64,000 bases of DNA from Acanthosepion pharaonis (GCA_903632075.3 CAHIKZ030005497.1:457501-521500), one strand, 5' to 3'; shown: positions 23,724-34,720, counted from the first letter of the stretch. Notes: a model not told the origin generated them from the sequence alone. Program-made: numbers and translations.

Positions 23724-24124
23724 GCCCTTCTATTTTAGTTCCCCCCGCCATTTCTCTCCCTCACTCCTTTTTCTTTTATTTTCTTTTCCTCTTCTGATCT
23801 TTAAGATTATATCGTCTATTGTGTGTGTATGTCACTACAAAATGTATTCTTTCCGGTTACATCTTTAATGTATTAGACATCCGAGAATATTCATATTTCT
23901 CTCACTTAAACCGTCTTTGACTCCCCTCTTTAAAACTTCTCTCTGTTAAATTTTAATCTCCCCCTTCATCTTTAGACCTTCCCGTTCTTCTCCTGTTCTT
24001 CTCTCGTCTGTTACCCCTCTCTATAGCTTTCATTTAAACTAACATTCGTCCCACACTCTCATACATACACTCTCACTAAATTTTATTATTTATTCCCGGA
24101 GTTGTTCTTTCTGTTTTCTTTTTG

Positions 24125-24255
24125 AATTTGTAGGTCTGATGAATTGGATCGTATTTACGATTCCAATGGAATAAATTATGACCATTAGTGTTTAAGCCGT
24201 TTTATTATATCCTTACACTGTCCTGGACATTGAGTTCTACCTGGATTCTATCCTC
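24125..24255 (+). mobile_element. PLE-type terminal module (family of 58.6 kb)
   Basis: Contains GAATTTGTAGGTCTGATGAA, TCGTATTTACGATTCCAATG, ATTAGTGTTTAAGC and a GACATTGAGTTCTACCTGG end. The same order forms one arm of the palindrome at 58551-58727 plus its flank at 58510-58550. Confidence 0.6.
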
Positions 24256-24275
24256 TTGGAATTATTTCTTATACA

Positions 24276-24403
24276 AATATATATGTATGTGTATGTATGT
24301 ATGTATGTATATATATTTATATATTTTAGACATATGATTGCATATATATGTGTATATTTACCACTAATATTATCTATCTATCTATCGATCTCTCTCTCTC
24401 TCC

Positions 24404-24458
<55 letters not shown>

Positions 24459-24500
24459 ATGTGTGTGTGTGTGTGTGTGTATGTGTGTGTGTGTGTGTGA
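24276..24500. repeat. Compound microsatellite
   Basis: TATG, TA, ATCT/TC, TA and TG dinucleotide and tetranucleotide runs in succession. Confidence 0.9.
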
Positions 24501-24699
24501 AAGATGTCAGAATATATCTGTAGAAAAGACAAATTGAATAAAATAGGCAGTCGGAAAAACAGAGCTTAGGAGGCATTTCATCATCGAACTTTAGTAAGGC
24601 AAATAATGATAAATAAAATCGAAATGTTGTATAGTTACACCAAAATTAAGCGACACTCCAAAAAGTCATTTTTTGTATGTTAGCAGCATTTTTAACTTT

Positions 24700-24860
24700 T
24701 TTTTTGTTGATAAAATGTGTGTTTTTGTTTCGCATGCCGACAATGTATGAATGTTTATTTTCTGGACACAAAGTATGTAAAAACTGCCCAAAAGGACTGC
24801 ATATCCGAGCTCTTTCGGCTATTCCTCACTTTTTTCACACATTGTCAATATGGAAAACAA
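24700..24860 (-). mobile_element. Penelope-like 3' end fragment
   Basis: The reverse strand shows AATAGCCGAAAGAGCTCGG, TTGGGCAGTTTTTACATAC and TGTGTCCAGAAAATAAACAT. These are the tail motifs of the 28.5-29.2 kb element. About 170-200 bp downstream, CTATTGTCTGTTTCATTAAA (near 25008-25030) resembles the extreme end of the same tail in plus orientation, again beside TA-rich sequence. Confidence 0.6.
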
Positions 24861-25749
24861 AAACTCACACTTAGTCAAAAAAAGAAGTTATTTGCATCCA
24901 AAAAGAAACTTTCACAAAGGCGTTTTATTTAATTTTTGAATTTCGTGTAACTATACACGATTTCGCTTTTGACGAAACGCGTCGCTAAAAAAAATAACTA
25001 CTGTTTTCCTATTGTCTGTTTCATTAAAATATATATGTATACATATGTAAAAGACGTATTTTGGCAGCAAAGGTTCATTCAAGCATGTTTGGCTGAATAA
25101 TATGGATAAGTTGTTTATCAGATTATTTTATACTTTTCCAAATTTCCGAATTAGTTGGTTTATGTAATGAATAAATTTACCAAACATCACTTTTTTTATT
25201 TTTTATTTTATATCATTTTCCCTACGAATACTTTCGAATGTTTCTGTATTCGTTTCCAAGTATTGTGTTTTGTATATGCTTAAGCAACATTCGAAAGTAG
25301 TCGGGAAAAATAATATAAAATACATATAAATATGATCTATTACAAATATATCGGTTAAATAAAACAACTAATTCGGAAATATGTAAAAATTAGTAAAAAA
25401 TTGACAGACACAATTTGTCGAAATTATTTAACCAAATGTCTGAAAGGTTTTTTGCTCACGAAATTCACATGAAAAAAAAATTCCATTCAGCAGATTACGA
25501 ATTTATTATTAATTTTCTAGCCACTTGGAACATCTATTTTAATCCATTTAACAAATCTCATCGAGAAATGAATTTTTTCATAGCCATATATTGTAATTAG
25601 CTTTATCTCTTTACGATGTCTGGATTATTCTAAAGGCGATTAGATTAATGACGTTGCGACGAGCATGGTGAAGACAATGACGAAAGAAGAATCAATGATT
25701 GTCAGTAAAAGTAACAATAAAGTGAAGGTTCATTCTTAACAAGTTGAAA

Positions 25750-26720
25750 GGCTATGATATTTCTAATCGAATATTTAAACTAATTCAGTCATTGTTACTA
25801 AATTGCGAAATGAAAGTTGGTTGAACGGGAACTCTGCCAGATCTTTTTGCATTAATGCAACTGTTCCCCAGGGCTCTACCCTTTGATCTGTCTTGTTCCA
25901 AATTTTCTAGAAAGATATTACTGATGCCATCAGTCCTTTACTCGCTATCTTTTCCGAATACAAACATTTATCCCTCATTTAATAGTAATTTTGATCGGTT
26001 TTATAAGGTCGAATTGACAGTTGATCTAAAATAGGACAGTACAGTCTGTTGTTAACTGGGACAACGAATGGCTTGCTCATTTTAATGACTCCAAAATGAA
26101 GTTGCCTTTTGTAATAGTCTGAGAGAATACTTTCTGACTGCCATCAGCATAGCTGATATTATCCTCCAGGAGAGTGAATCATTGCATCTCCTTTGGTTAA
26201 TATTTGCCGCTGACATGAAGTGGACAAATTATACTGTATCAATTGTATTGTATCAAAAAATCAATTATATTGTATCAAGTCTGCTGGCAGTAAAGTTTAC
26301 TCTGTCGTGATAGACAATTTTTCTCGCCATATTCAATCTTAGATATTTATAAGGCTATCATTAGGCCTTGCTTTGAATATTGTTGCTACATATAATCTGG
26401 TTGTCCTGTTGTATATTTACAAAATTCTTGAAAAAATCTAAAGATGAATATGCAATATTATAGGTCCTGACATAGCAACTCCACTTCAGTTACTTTCTCA
26501 CCGCCGTCATGCAGCATCCCTGTAATTTTTCTATAAATACTTTCATGGGAATTGTTCTACGAAACTTCTTTGCTACATAGACTATATAAATTTCAGGATG
26601 GTGGCAAAATCTTATAATTTTGCAATTGGAAGATGCAAGCATGTGTTCTATGTTATCGCACTTCTCTTTCGCCTTCTTACTTTCGATCTTCAAAAAATTA
26701 AATGTAAATCGTTATCTATA
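25750..26720 (+). pseudogene. Jockey-like LINE, RT to C-terminus, degenerate
   Basis: The plus strand reads YDISNRIFKLIQSLLLNCEM, then in another frame VPQGSTL, LFQIF, KDITDAISPLLAIF, then LGQRMACSF (compare NWGRRW-type motif), LHLLWLIFAADMKWTNYT, and a C-terminal QDGGKIL-type end. The order follows the 61.9-62.9 kb element. Multiple stops and frameshifts; no active-site YADD survives. Confidence 0.65.
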
Positions 26721-26814
26721 TTACGCAAAAATGAAAATAACACTGATATCTCATTTCATAAGATATATTGTCCAAAACTACACAAATATATCTTGAAATA
26801 ATAAAGACTAAAAT

Positions 26815-27450
26815 TATTCAATAAAATCGATATTGACTTCAACCACGGCCTGCAGACAACGTCGGAATCCCTGCATCTCTTATGGACGTTTTGATGGTTT
26901 AAGTTACTGAATGCTGCAATAATGATGGCCTTCATTCCATCTTTGGTGCTTCAAGGAGTTCTGTTGTTTTCTAACTCAACTACGTCTCACACATAACAAT
27001 CAAGAGAGTTGCAGTCTGATGAGTGAGGTGATTAAGTGTGAAGGTGTGATGTGGTCGCAGAAATTGTTTGATAGCCACGATTGTCTTCTCATCTGTGACA
27101 TTGCGAAGAGTCCTGTTGTCTCATGGCAGCTCTATCTGCTTGATGTATATCTCCGTGTTGAGTCTGAAGCCCTCACCAATACATTTGGGTGCTCTTTGCT
27201 TATCAAAACGATCAGAGTGGATTTTCTGAGTTGCTGTACTTTTGTAATTAAAAGTTAGATTCATCCTACTCTTTTCGAATCCTTTGCACTGTCCCCAGAC
27301 TGATACCCAAATACTCTGAAATGTCCGTATTGGGACGTTCGTTTTTTTTTCTCTGCCCAACTGACCCTGCTATACAGTGCAATCGACAAAATCAAAAATA
27401 AACAACGCGTATGTGCGAAATTAATACAAAATAGCGATAATTTACCCATC
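26815..27450 (-). pseudogene. Mariner-like transposase, internally deleted
   Basis: On the minus strand an N-terminal helix-turn-helix segment, SEYLGISLGTVQRIRKE, is followed by HSDRFDKQRAPK. It then jumps to GFRLNTEIYIKQIELP, a NFCDHIT-like stretch, SPHSSDCNSL (family NSPDCNPLD) and MKAIIIAAFSNLNHQNVHKR. These are the two ends of a Tc1/mariner transposase in the right order, with the catalytic centre (first D and surrounding 100 or more residues) missing. The 5' end lies near 27460 (ACAGAGTGTGATGGGTAAAT on the reverse strand). A deletion derivative rather than a simple point-mutated copy. Confidence 0.7.
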
Positions 27451-27454
27451 ACAC

Positions 27455-27458
<4 letters not shown>

Positions 27459-27534
<76 letters not shown>
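27459..27534. repeat. (TA)n-(TG)n microsatellite
   Basis: TA tract switching to TG. Confidence 0.95.
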
Positions 27535-27536
<2 letters not shown>

Positions 27537-28180
27537 CCGGTGTAACAACAAAATTGTCCAATCGTGTATGTAACATCATGTGATAATTGTCCATCCTAGA
27601 AAATGTTTAATATCGAAAAAATACTAAACTAACTGAGTTTCTTTTCTCCAGATTTTCGGATGAGACGTTAAGCCACCATGATAACATTTGTCGCATGAAT
27701 CGCTGATAAAAACTTTGAGTTTATCAGCTAAAAAAGAACAGGTTATAATCGTTTTGTGTCCGAACCACTGTTTTCTGGACAGAGCAACAAGAAGAGGAAA
27801 AAATTATTGTCCTTCAGTAATGAGACCAGGGATCAATAATCATATTCTGACTTCCATCTTCAAAGTAAATTCTTCTCTCTTGTTCTTGTAACGGCCCTCA
27901 CCCGAGGTGGGTTGAGCCGGCTCCAATATTAGAGTTTCATGAGAATTTAGAATTCACAAGCGGTCCCCAACCCGCATGTATAGCACATGAGATTTGATTA
28001 TAGTAGTGAAGGTTTCGTGCAGGACCATCCACACTTTTTGAAGGGCCGATTACAGAGACCTGGTGCACTACGTGCCACAAGGTCCCCAAACGACCCACCG
28101 CAGGTTTTGAATTCAGAGTTTTTCTTCTCCTAGACCAGTTGCCATCCAAGGCTATAGAACCCAGTCTGTCTTGCTATTTA
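27535..28180. other. Unclassified; possible repeat at 27890-28180
   Basis: No gene recognised. 27890-28180 is GC-richer than its surroundings (GAGGTGGGTTGAGCCGG, ACCTGGTGCACTACGTGCC). It holds a 70-codon minus-strand frame of unknown identity and directly abuts a SINE. I suspect a transposon remnant but cannot name it. Confidence 0.4.
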
Positions 28181-28328
28181 CCCATAGCTGGAGGGAGAAG
28201 AAGAGGTTTCACATCTTTCCCAAGGGTATTAGCACTTAGGTGAAAGTAATGGATTCGATTGGAATTCGAACTCGGCTTTCCGATTCCTCAATCCAAGCCG
28301 CTATCCATTACTCCACCGTGCCTCCATT
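28181..28328 (-). mobile_element. tRNA-derived SINE, family A, best copy
   Basis: The reverse strand reads GGAGGCACGGTGGAGTAATG (A box), GAGTTCGAATTCC (B box), then ATTACTTTCACCTAAGTGC, CCCTTGGGAAAGATGTG and CTTCTTCTCCCTCC. This is the clearest member of the family in the window and defines its order. Confidence 0.75.
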
Positions 28329-28389
28329 CAGGAACCATCAAGAGATATCTTGTGCCGATTAATTTTACTGATCTGACTTTTTATTTTTT

Positions 28390-28394
<5 letters not shown>

Positions 28395-28486
<92 letters not shown>

Positions 28487-28508
28487 CATATATATATATA
28501 TATATATA
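28395..28508. repeat. (TA)n microsatellite
   Basis: Long TA tract with a TTCA interruption near 28484. Confidence 0.95.
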
Positions 28509-28545
28509 ATTGTATATTTAGGCAGCAATCCTTCCTTTAAGCATG

Positions 28546-29209
28546 TTTCATTAAAAATGACAGACAAGGTACTACGGTTAAGCTTTTTATTTAATTTTTC
28601 TTCTGTTCTAACAAGAGTTTTCTTTTCTGGATAAAGGATGTGTAAGAACAGTATGAGTTCAAATGCCCCTTAAGGTACTGTGTTCCTGATCAAACCGGAC
28701 TCATAAATAATTACATCGGTTACACAACTACATGCTTATCCAGGCGTCTTACGTTACACCTATCTGATCACAGCTCCATTAGAACCCATTTAAACACACA
28801 CACAAATTTACCAGACTCCATTAGGAACATACTAGTAGAAAACACAAATATATTAATTGCATCCACCTGCAAAAAAAGACAAAAAATAATGGAAGCTATA
28901 ATAATAAAAAAGAAAAAGCCAACTCTTAACAATATTAACTACGAACAAAGTCACAGTGTGCTAACCGTATTCGGAAATTAAAAACATCCCTCCCACACAC
29001 TAAGACATACACATAACGCACACAATCAATTAAGCAGAAAAATCGAATCATCCTTGATAATGGCTAATGGTATAGCCGAAAGCGCTCGGAAATATAAGAC
29101 ATTTGGACAGTTCTTACACACCCTTTGTCCAGAAAGGAAAGCTCTTGTTAGAACACAAGAAAAATTAAATAAAAGCTTAACTGTAGAACCTTGTCTGTCG
29201 TTTTTAATG

Positions 29210-29212
<3 letters not shown>
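28546..29212 (+). mobile_element. Penelope-like element with inverted 3' tail
   Basis: The right end 29109-29212 (GTTCTTACACACCC ... TTTTTAATGAAA) is repeated in inverse at 28546-28650. Between them lies the 3' part of a PLE, with an open GIY-YIG segment (28652-28981) and a 3' UTR carrying CTTGATAATGGCTAATGG and TAGCCGAAAGCGCTC. The right end is bounded by (TA)n. The structure is a 5'-truncated element with an inverted copy of its own terminal 105 bp at its 5' side, which is common for PLE insertions. Tail-only relatives lie at 23.5 and 24.7 kb. Confidence 0.8.
28652..28981 (+). CDS. PLE GIY-YIG endonuclease, open 3' segment
   Basis: One uninterrupted frame of about 109 codons ending in TAA at 28979. 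It begins YEFKCPLRYC, which places a Cys pair before the nuclease core. Then come LINNYIGYTTTCLSRRLTLH (YIG at 28712-28720, conserved Arg in SRRL), LVENTNIL, KIMEAIIIKKKKPTLNN (the Glu and the P-x-x-N segment of the GIY-YIG fold) and a short C-terminus. These are the catalytic hallmarks of the Penelope-type endonuclease, which nicks DNA for target-primed reverse transcription. No stop or frameshift interrupts it, unlike all other coding remnants here. RT is truncated away, so the fragment alone is not a functional element; it has no convincing start. Confidence 0.75.
   Translation, partial: YEFKCPLRYCVPDQTGLINNYIGYTTTCLSRRLTLHLSDHSSIRTHLNTHTNLPDSIRNILVENTNILIASTCKKRQKIMEAIIIKKKKPTLNNINYEQSHSVLTVFGN

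Positions 29213-29274
<62 letters not shown>
29213..29274. repeat. (TA)n microsatellite
   Basis: TA tract directly following the PLE 3' end. Confidence 0.95.
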
Positions 29275-29277
<3 letters not shown>

Positions 29278-30115
29278 CTTTGTAACGTAGATTTCGTTTA
29301 TCTGTACAATTTTCACGTTTTTGACTTCAGTACTGAGTTCAGTATACCCTGCTATTAACCTTTAACGTTACATGTATGAAAGCGATCACAACGGTCTCAG
29401 ATGAATTTTCACATCGATATACCTTTAACCACTACGCTAGACGCACAGTTGATATTTAAAGAAGTAGAACTTAACAATGAAGTAGTTGACCAATATTACT
29501 TCTCCTGAGATCGCCATGTTTGAGCCTTTCAAAATTAAGATGTTTTCCTCTGTTTAATGTTTCAACTACGTAATGCTATTTCTTGTATCGATCACCATAT
29601 ATAAGTGTGTGAAGTAGTATAACTTTTCAATCACGTATGTTTCAGGCTTTCGGGGATTTTAGCGTGAAGGCCGTGGCCTCCATAGCTGCCTGCAGTTACC
29701 TTGGAGATTGAGTTCTGGCATGTATTTACAATTCTTATGAAAAGGAATGGACAGACCAGTTTAATTTTCTACGATGGCGTTAAGATTTTAGTTTCTTTTC
29801 TCTTTTGTTTAGAAAAGCAAACTTTGCCATAGAATTCGGACATTTAATCTTCTTTGAATTGACTTTTATTATTCTTCGTCACCGATCAGATTCTCTGTAT
29901 TCGTTAGAAAGTTTCGTTTGGTCGCTGATTGGAAAGAGAAGAGGTCGAAGCTCTCATACCAGATCTTTTGTTTTCGACCGGCCTTGTAAAGTGATGCAAT
30001 ATGTTTTCTAACCGATATCCGAGTCAGTGAGTATATAATGAAAAAGGTGACATGTGGACTAATCACTTTCTGTTGATAAAGAAAAGAGAAGAAATCGAAT
30101 GACGTGTTTTCTATT
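29275..30115. other. No recognised feature
   Basis: No gene or repeat recognised. Confidence 0.45.
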
Positions 30116-30139
30116 TATCATTTGTTCTTGGAACAAGCG

Positions 30140-30330
30140 ATACAAGCGGTATGGCTGAGTGATTAGAAAGTTTGCTTCCCAACCCGGGTTCAAATCTCAT
30201 CCGCTACGGACTTTCGGTCTGAAAACATCAGAGTTAAGAGGGAACAGAAATCAAACAGTAATTTAGTAACCGACGGTGTGTGAAGGCACACTGGAAAAAG
30301 GCCTTCTAGAAAATAAGTAAAGTATTAAGA
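30140..30330 (+). mobile_element. tRNA-derived SINE, family B
   Basis: A tRNA-like head with A box TATGGCTGAGTGATTAG and B box GGGTTCAAATCTC, within GCGGTATGG ... CATCCGC so that the ends can pair as an acceptor-like stem. It is followed by an unrelated body (ACGGACTTTCGGTCTGAAAA ... GGCACACTGGAAAAAGGCC). Just upstream, ATTTGTTC..GGAACAAGCGATAC (about 30120-30147) recurs at 32085-32110 without the tRNA part. Confidence 0.7.
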
Positions 30331-30403
30331 CATACAGACATTTCATCAGAAAGAAAGCTCTGATGCTCTCATATCTATCCGCCTGATATCAGTGAATGCT
30401 GAA

Positions 30404-30745
30404 CGAAACTGTTCAGATGAAGAAGAAATTTAAAGCAACAAAGATGTGGTTCTACAGACAGAAGCTTAGAAGAGCATGGAATGAACATGGATACAACGAG
30501 GAAAAAGAAAATGAGAACAAGTGACAGCTGAAATTCATAGGATACTTTATGAGGAAAGAAAGCTTGGAAAATTTTACACTCACAAGCGATATGGAAGGAA
30601 GAAGAAGCAAAGGAAAACTTACTAATCAGTTTGCATAGATAGATCTTAGGATAGGTGCAAAGAGAAGTGGCAATGAGTAAAACGATAAAAGAGATAGGGA
30701 GTTGTGGAGAGACATATTCATCCACGTTCTGAAGTGATGTCGTAC
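30404..30745 (+). pseudogene. LINE C-terminal relic (non-jockey family)
   Basis: The plus strand reads KATKMWFYRQKLRRAWNEH, QLKFIGYFMRKESLENFTLT, DMEGRRSKGKLTNQ and RDRELWRDIF, with two stops. The pattern KxxFxGHxxRKxxLExLxxTGxxxGxRxRGRxR is the characteristic post-RT domain of a widespread animal LINE group (RTE/Ingi-like tails). The APE fragment at 41.74 kb could belong to the same group. 5'-truncated. Confidence 0.65.
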
Positions 30746-30851
30746 GTAAGAGAAGAGGGTCTCATGGATGTACAAGTAATATGGTTATCGACGAGAAAAG
30801 TGAAATTGACAATCTAAGTTCAGAGACCGACCTAGTCTGTTGCATTCCCTT

Positions 30852-30945
30852 ATGAGCAATGGTAATGGTAATATTAACCGTTTCCTTATAAGAAAACAGT
30901 CGGCATTCATTGACCGTACAATCAGTACTGCTTTCTGTTGAAATT
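30852..30945 (+). repeat. Unclassified dispersed repeat, copy 2
   Basis: Second copy of the repeat at 6199-6283. The central palindrome is slightly mutated (TTTCCTTATAAGAAAA). Confidence 0.7.
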
Positions 30946-31479
30946 TATAAAATCTTTCGCTTCAAAGAATTTTTCAGGAAAATAGCTTTCTCTAGTTTTG
31001 TTATTGCTGTTTCCTGTATTGATGGGTGTTGCCATTCTAACGTTTTACTTGAAGTTATTTCAAAATCTTATTGTGTCATTATCTCTTCGAGATACATGTC
31101 ATATACATTATAGTTATTTAGTAAGCTGCTGTGGAAAGTCCTCAAGAGATATCACTTGAAAAAGACACGAATCAATCACTTCTCTTTCTTTACCAGCGAG
31201 AGGGAAAAGCGTGGCAGATTGGTTTCGCTAAATAATTTTTTTTTTTATTATTATTCTTGGTTATTGTATTTTCTTTCCCTTTTTTTTCTCGCCCTTGCTT
31301 TCCTTTTGACACTTTTACTAGTCAATTTGGACAATTTTAAATATTTGACGAAGTATTTGACAACTTTTATACTTGGGTATTATTTATTTTCTTTCCTTTG
31401 TTTACTTTCCCTTTTGAGAATTTTATTTGTCAATTTGAAGACTTTGACAATTTTTATTATAGTTGGCTTTTGTTTATTT

Positions 31480-32060
31480 TCTCCCCCTTGTTTTCTCTCA
31501 TTAATTTTTTTCTCCCTGGTTTTTCTCCCTTGTTTTTTTCTCTCCCTTGTTTTCTCTCCCTTGTTTTTTTCTCTGCCTTGGTATCTCTCCCTTGTTTTTT
31601 TATCCCTTGTTTTTTTTCTCTGCCTTGGTATTTCTCCCTTGTTTTCTATCCCTTGTTTTGTTTCTATCCCTTTCATTTCTCTATCTGTTGTGTATGATAC
31701 ACCTAATTTACATAAGCGGACTACCGACCATATAAATATGGGTTGGTACCGGAAGACGGGGAAGATAGTAGAGATTAAGAAATTGAATCCAGAGACTCTG
31801 CCCGACTGCGATTTAGTCAACCCATTATGCAGGAACAGTCTTCCCAAGAATATACCAAACTAACTGTAAATATTGTGTACCTATTCTTTGTTTCAATACA
31901 TTTTGTTAACGTACATTTTGTGTTGTATTATTCCATGCTTATTTAAGCTTCAACACTATCCCTTGTTTTTCTCTCCCTTGTTTTATAACGCTTGTTATTT
32001 TTATCTCCCTTGTTTCCCCACCCTTGTTTTTCTCTCTCTTGTTTCATCACCCTTGTTTTG
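31480..32060 (+). repeat. CTCCCTTGTTTTT-type minisatellite
   Basis: Variable 11-16 bp units built on CTCCCTTGTTTT, with CTGCCTTGGTAT variants, repeat from about 31480 to 31685 and again from 31956 to 32060. The gap is exactly a solo LTR. Long apparent open frames on both strands here are by-products of the repeat. Confidence 0.85.
31686..31955 (+). mobile_element. Solo LTR, 270 bp, in a minisatellite
   Basis: Starts TGTTG and ends CAACA. It is flanked by the 5-bp direct repeat CTATC (31681-31685 and 31956-31960). It contains a TATA box (CCATATAAATATGG near 31729) and GGTTGGTACCGG, shared with the longer LTR at 42899-43393, as are the ATTGTGTAC and ATACATTTTGTT motifs. No internal region or primer-binding site remains, consistent with LTR-LTR recombination. 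Superfamily is not assignable from the LTR alone. Confidence 0.85.
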
Positions 32061-32399
32061 TTGATATATTTACTTCTTTTCAATTTCTCATTTGTTCGGG
32101 AAACAAGCGATACTTATATAGATATATGTATGTCTGCACTGCAATGATTTTTCCAATCAAAATCTTATCCCATTTCCTCTATTCTTCACTAATATTCACC
32201 ACTGTATTCTTCTGTATAATGCCGATGTACCGGGTACAACATAAATATTCACTAATTATTTAAACATAAAAATGTGTCCATTATTTAAACTTAAGTTAAA
32301 ACTTACCTATTCGTAAAAAAAATTTTACGTTTTGCATTACGTTTTACTTAACGCTTCCGAATATTCTTTTGATTTATTGATTGGAGTTTAATTAAATGT

Positions 32400-33430
32400 G
32401 GCGGTACAAATAAAACGTCATCAAATTGTCGCATTGGAAGTAGCTGGCATTGGAATGCTAACACAAAAACCGTTTTTATATATAGAAAAAAATTCGATAT
32501 GAGCAAACAAACTCAACAAATACAATTCTGGCAAGAAAGTATAGTTTATCAGGAAAGTCATTAAAGACGTCAATAAGAGACTGAAATGAAATCTACGAAG
32601 GATGGTGAGAAAGATGGCAAAAGAGCAGGATATTTCGGATAGGTCGCTGAGGAGGATTGTGACAAAAGACAAACTATACCTGATTTAACAACCACGTCTG
32701 CTCTCAAGTGCTTCCAAGCAAAAACAGTTTAGTTGAGGAAAGAATTTTGAAGGAGATGCAGCGTGATAATTGAGTCTTCGATGGGACGAGAAGCTTTTCA
32801 CTATGGAGATTGTGGTCAACTACCAAAATGACAGGGTTTACGCTACTTCACCAGGAAATATTCACGAAGGCGTCAGAATACATTTAGAGCAACAGAAACC
32901 AACTAGTGTTATATTTTTGGCTGTTGTTATTTCCAATATTTTGAAATTGCCTTTTGTGTTCATCAAAGAAAGACTAAAAGTGAATAATGGAGTTTACCGC
33001 CAGATTTCGGTGAGAGATCTGTTGAATCGTTTCTGTCAGCCACATTAGGAAGACGTTATGTCTTCACCCAAGACCCAATTTGATGCGGAACCTTTGCAAA
33101 GGGACATTTCTGTAGATTTTTGGAAAGTCAGTATGAGCTCCATCCAGTCCTGATACTTTGCGATATACCCCTATTTGAAAGGAAAGTTTCACATATAAAA
33201 AGTGTGTCAGACTCGAAACAATGTTTTATGACGTCGTGGTACATTTTGAGTGAAAATGTGGTAACTAATTCAATGAGTTGAACAGCGATTAAGGACTATG
33301 ACGAAGGCAAAGCGTGGCTATTTTGAATTGTAAAATATTGTCAATAAGCATAACAACCGACCTTAAAAATTAAAAAAAAACAACCTAAAACGCTTTAATT
33401 TATTTTGAAATGAATAAAGTGTAGATCTAT
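32400..33430 (+). pseudogene. Mariner-like transposase relic
   Basis: The plus strand reads VRKMAKEQDISDRSLRRIV (second helix-turn-helix), then RWDEKLFTMEIVVNYQNDRV (first catalytic Asp kept in a DEKxFTxE setting), EGVRIHLEQQKPTSVIFLAV (compare the family RQKPxSVMVWA) and FVFIKERLKVNNGVY. After 33048 the frame decays; weak traces follow. The second and third catalytic acidic residues are not identifiable. Terminal repeats were not resolved by eye. Confidence 0.65.
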
Positions 33431-33649
33431 ATACTGCACTCAGTATGTTACGGACTTTCTCGCCGCCTTCTGTTTAGTTAATTGCTGATCCAGATCATTT
33501 GTTGTTTTAGGACAGAAATGTATGACGCCCAGTGAGAAGCAAGCTCATTATGCAGTAGCAATGATCAGCTAGACCAGCTTCTAATTATTTTCTCTTGGTA
33601 AGTCAATATTCTTATATTTAAATAAGAGAATTATCTTGCTGTACGAGTT

Positions 33650-34720
33650 TACCCAAATATGAGTGTTAGTCAAAAAGTAATGCAATTTTTTTGTCATGGA
33701 AGACGCATTTCACAATGAAAGTATTCACAATCTGGTACAAATGTAAAGACATATGCACTCTCGATCTTTACTTATCTAATTTCGTCATTGTTTTTCAGAT
33801 ATATGAATAAATGGGCTGATATGAAAATGGCTGACCCGCTTGAAACTGTTGCCGAAGGAGAAACTCATGTAAACTCATGTAAACATTTACAAAAGAAGGA
33901 AAAAACATACATAAAGATAGAGCTTAATCTACATCAATGTGTGGAGATGGGCCGGCCATCTTAATGAGAATTTAAGTGACAAGAAGAATTGGGTAAATCA
34001 ATCTGAACAGAGAGGCTTTGAAGTGACCACTTATCAACTTCTCTGAACCCTGCCAACAAGGAACAAGCAGGCGCTTTAATCAGAGCTGATACGCACATAG
34101 CTATTGATGAGCTCACTAAGAGAAAGCTATGGTACTATTCACAACATTGTTTCACTGGATATTCAAAAGCATGTTTCCACTGTGCGCCATGAAAACTGAC
34201 TGATGAGCATAGGATTTAACTGCTGCACTTAACTGGTTGATGCCAGTTGAAGTGACAAAACATTTTTCAAAGTTTCATAAATAATGATAAAACTGGGATT
34301 CATCATTATGGACAGAATTAAAAGACAGTCACTGAAGTAGCGTCATTTGACGTTTCCAAAATCAGAAAAAAGTAGAAGACTTTTGGGGTGCTTCAGGTTT
34401 CATTCCTGTCGATTTTCCGCCAAGAGAAGAAACTGTCAAACCAGGAGACCCTTAAATAAGGAATCCATGGAAGAAAACCAAATTTGGAGTGGACAATGGC
34501 ATCCTCCATACTTACCTGATTTAACGCTCTCAGATGTCCATCTCTTTCCTCCAATGAAAGGGAATCGGAGTAGCAAACGTCATGGTGGTGATGACGAAAT
34601 GAAAAAAAGTAAGGAATTGGCCAGCTGAGTTTCCTGAAGCTGGGATACATTCTCGTACGTAGAACACTGTTATTTAAAAAGGAGTTGAATATAAGCCTGT
34701 AATATACAACTATAGCTTGA
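33650..34720 (+). pseudogene. Mariner transposase relic, heavily mutated
   Basis: The start AGTGTTAGTCAAAAAGTAATG near 33662 resembles a mariner-type end. Across three frames I read AIDELTKR then SYGTIHNIVSLDLQKHVSTV (helix-turn-helix), KTGIHHYGQN (family WIHHYxPE), FIPVDFPPREETVKPG (family VDFLPRGETVN), and near 34490-34600 PPYLPDLTLSDVHLFPPMK, the YSPDLAPSDFHLFP block holding the third catalytic Asp position. Many stops and shifts. A different mariner family from those at 26.8 and 32.4 kb. Confidence 0.65.

Noticed and set aside
24125..24195. Second canonical hammerhead (CTGATGA present)
   Set aside because: The following stem is followed by GGAATAA, not GAAA, and no stem I is visible.
27014..27030. 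CTGATGAGTG as a hammerhead start
   Set aside because: It lies in mariner coding sequence with no stem or GAAA downstream.
30140..30212. Possible functional tRNA gene
   Set aside because: A and B boxes are present but the cloverleaf arms do not pair well, and the unit continues into a SINE body.
31156..31863. 235-codon plus-strand frame and a 155-codon minus-strand frame
   Set aside because: Both are products of the CCCTTGTTTT minisatellite and the solo LTR; residues are low complexity (Phe/Leu/Ser or Lys/Arg/Glu runs).
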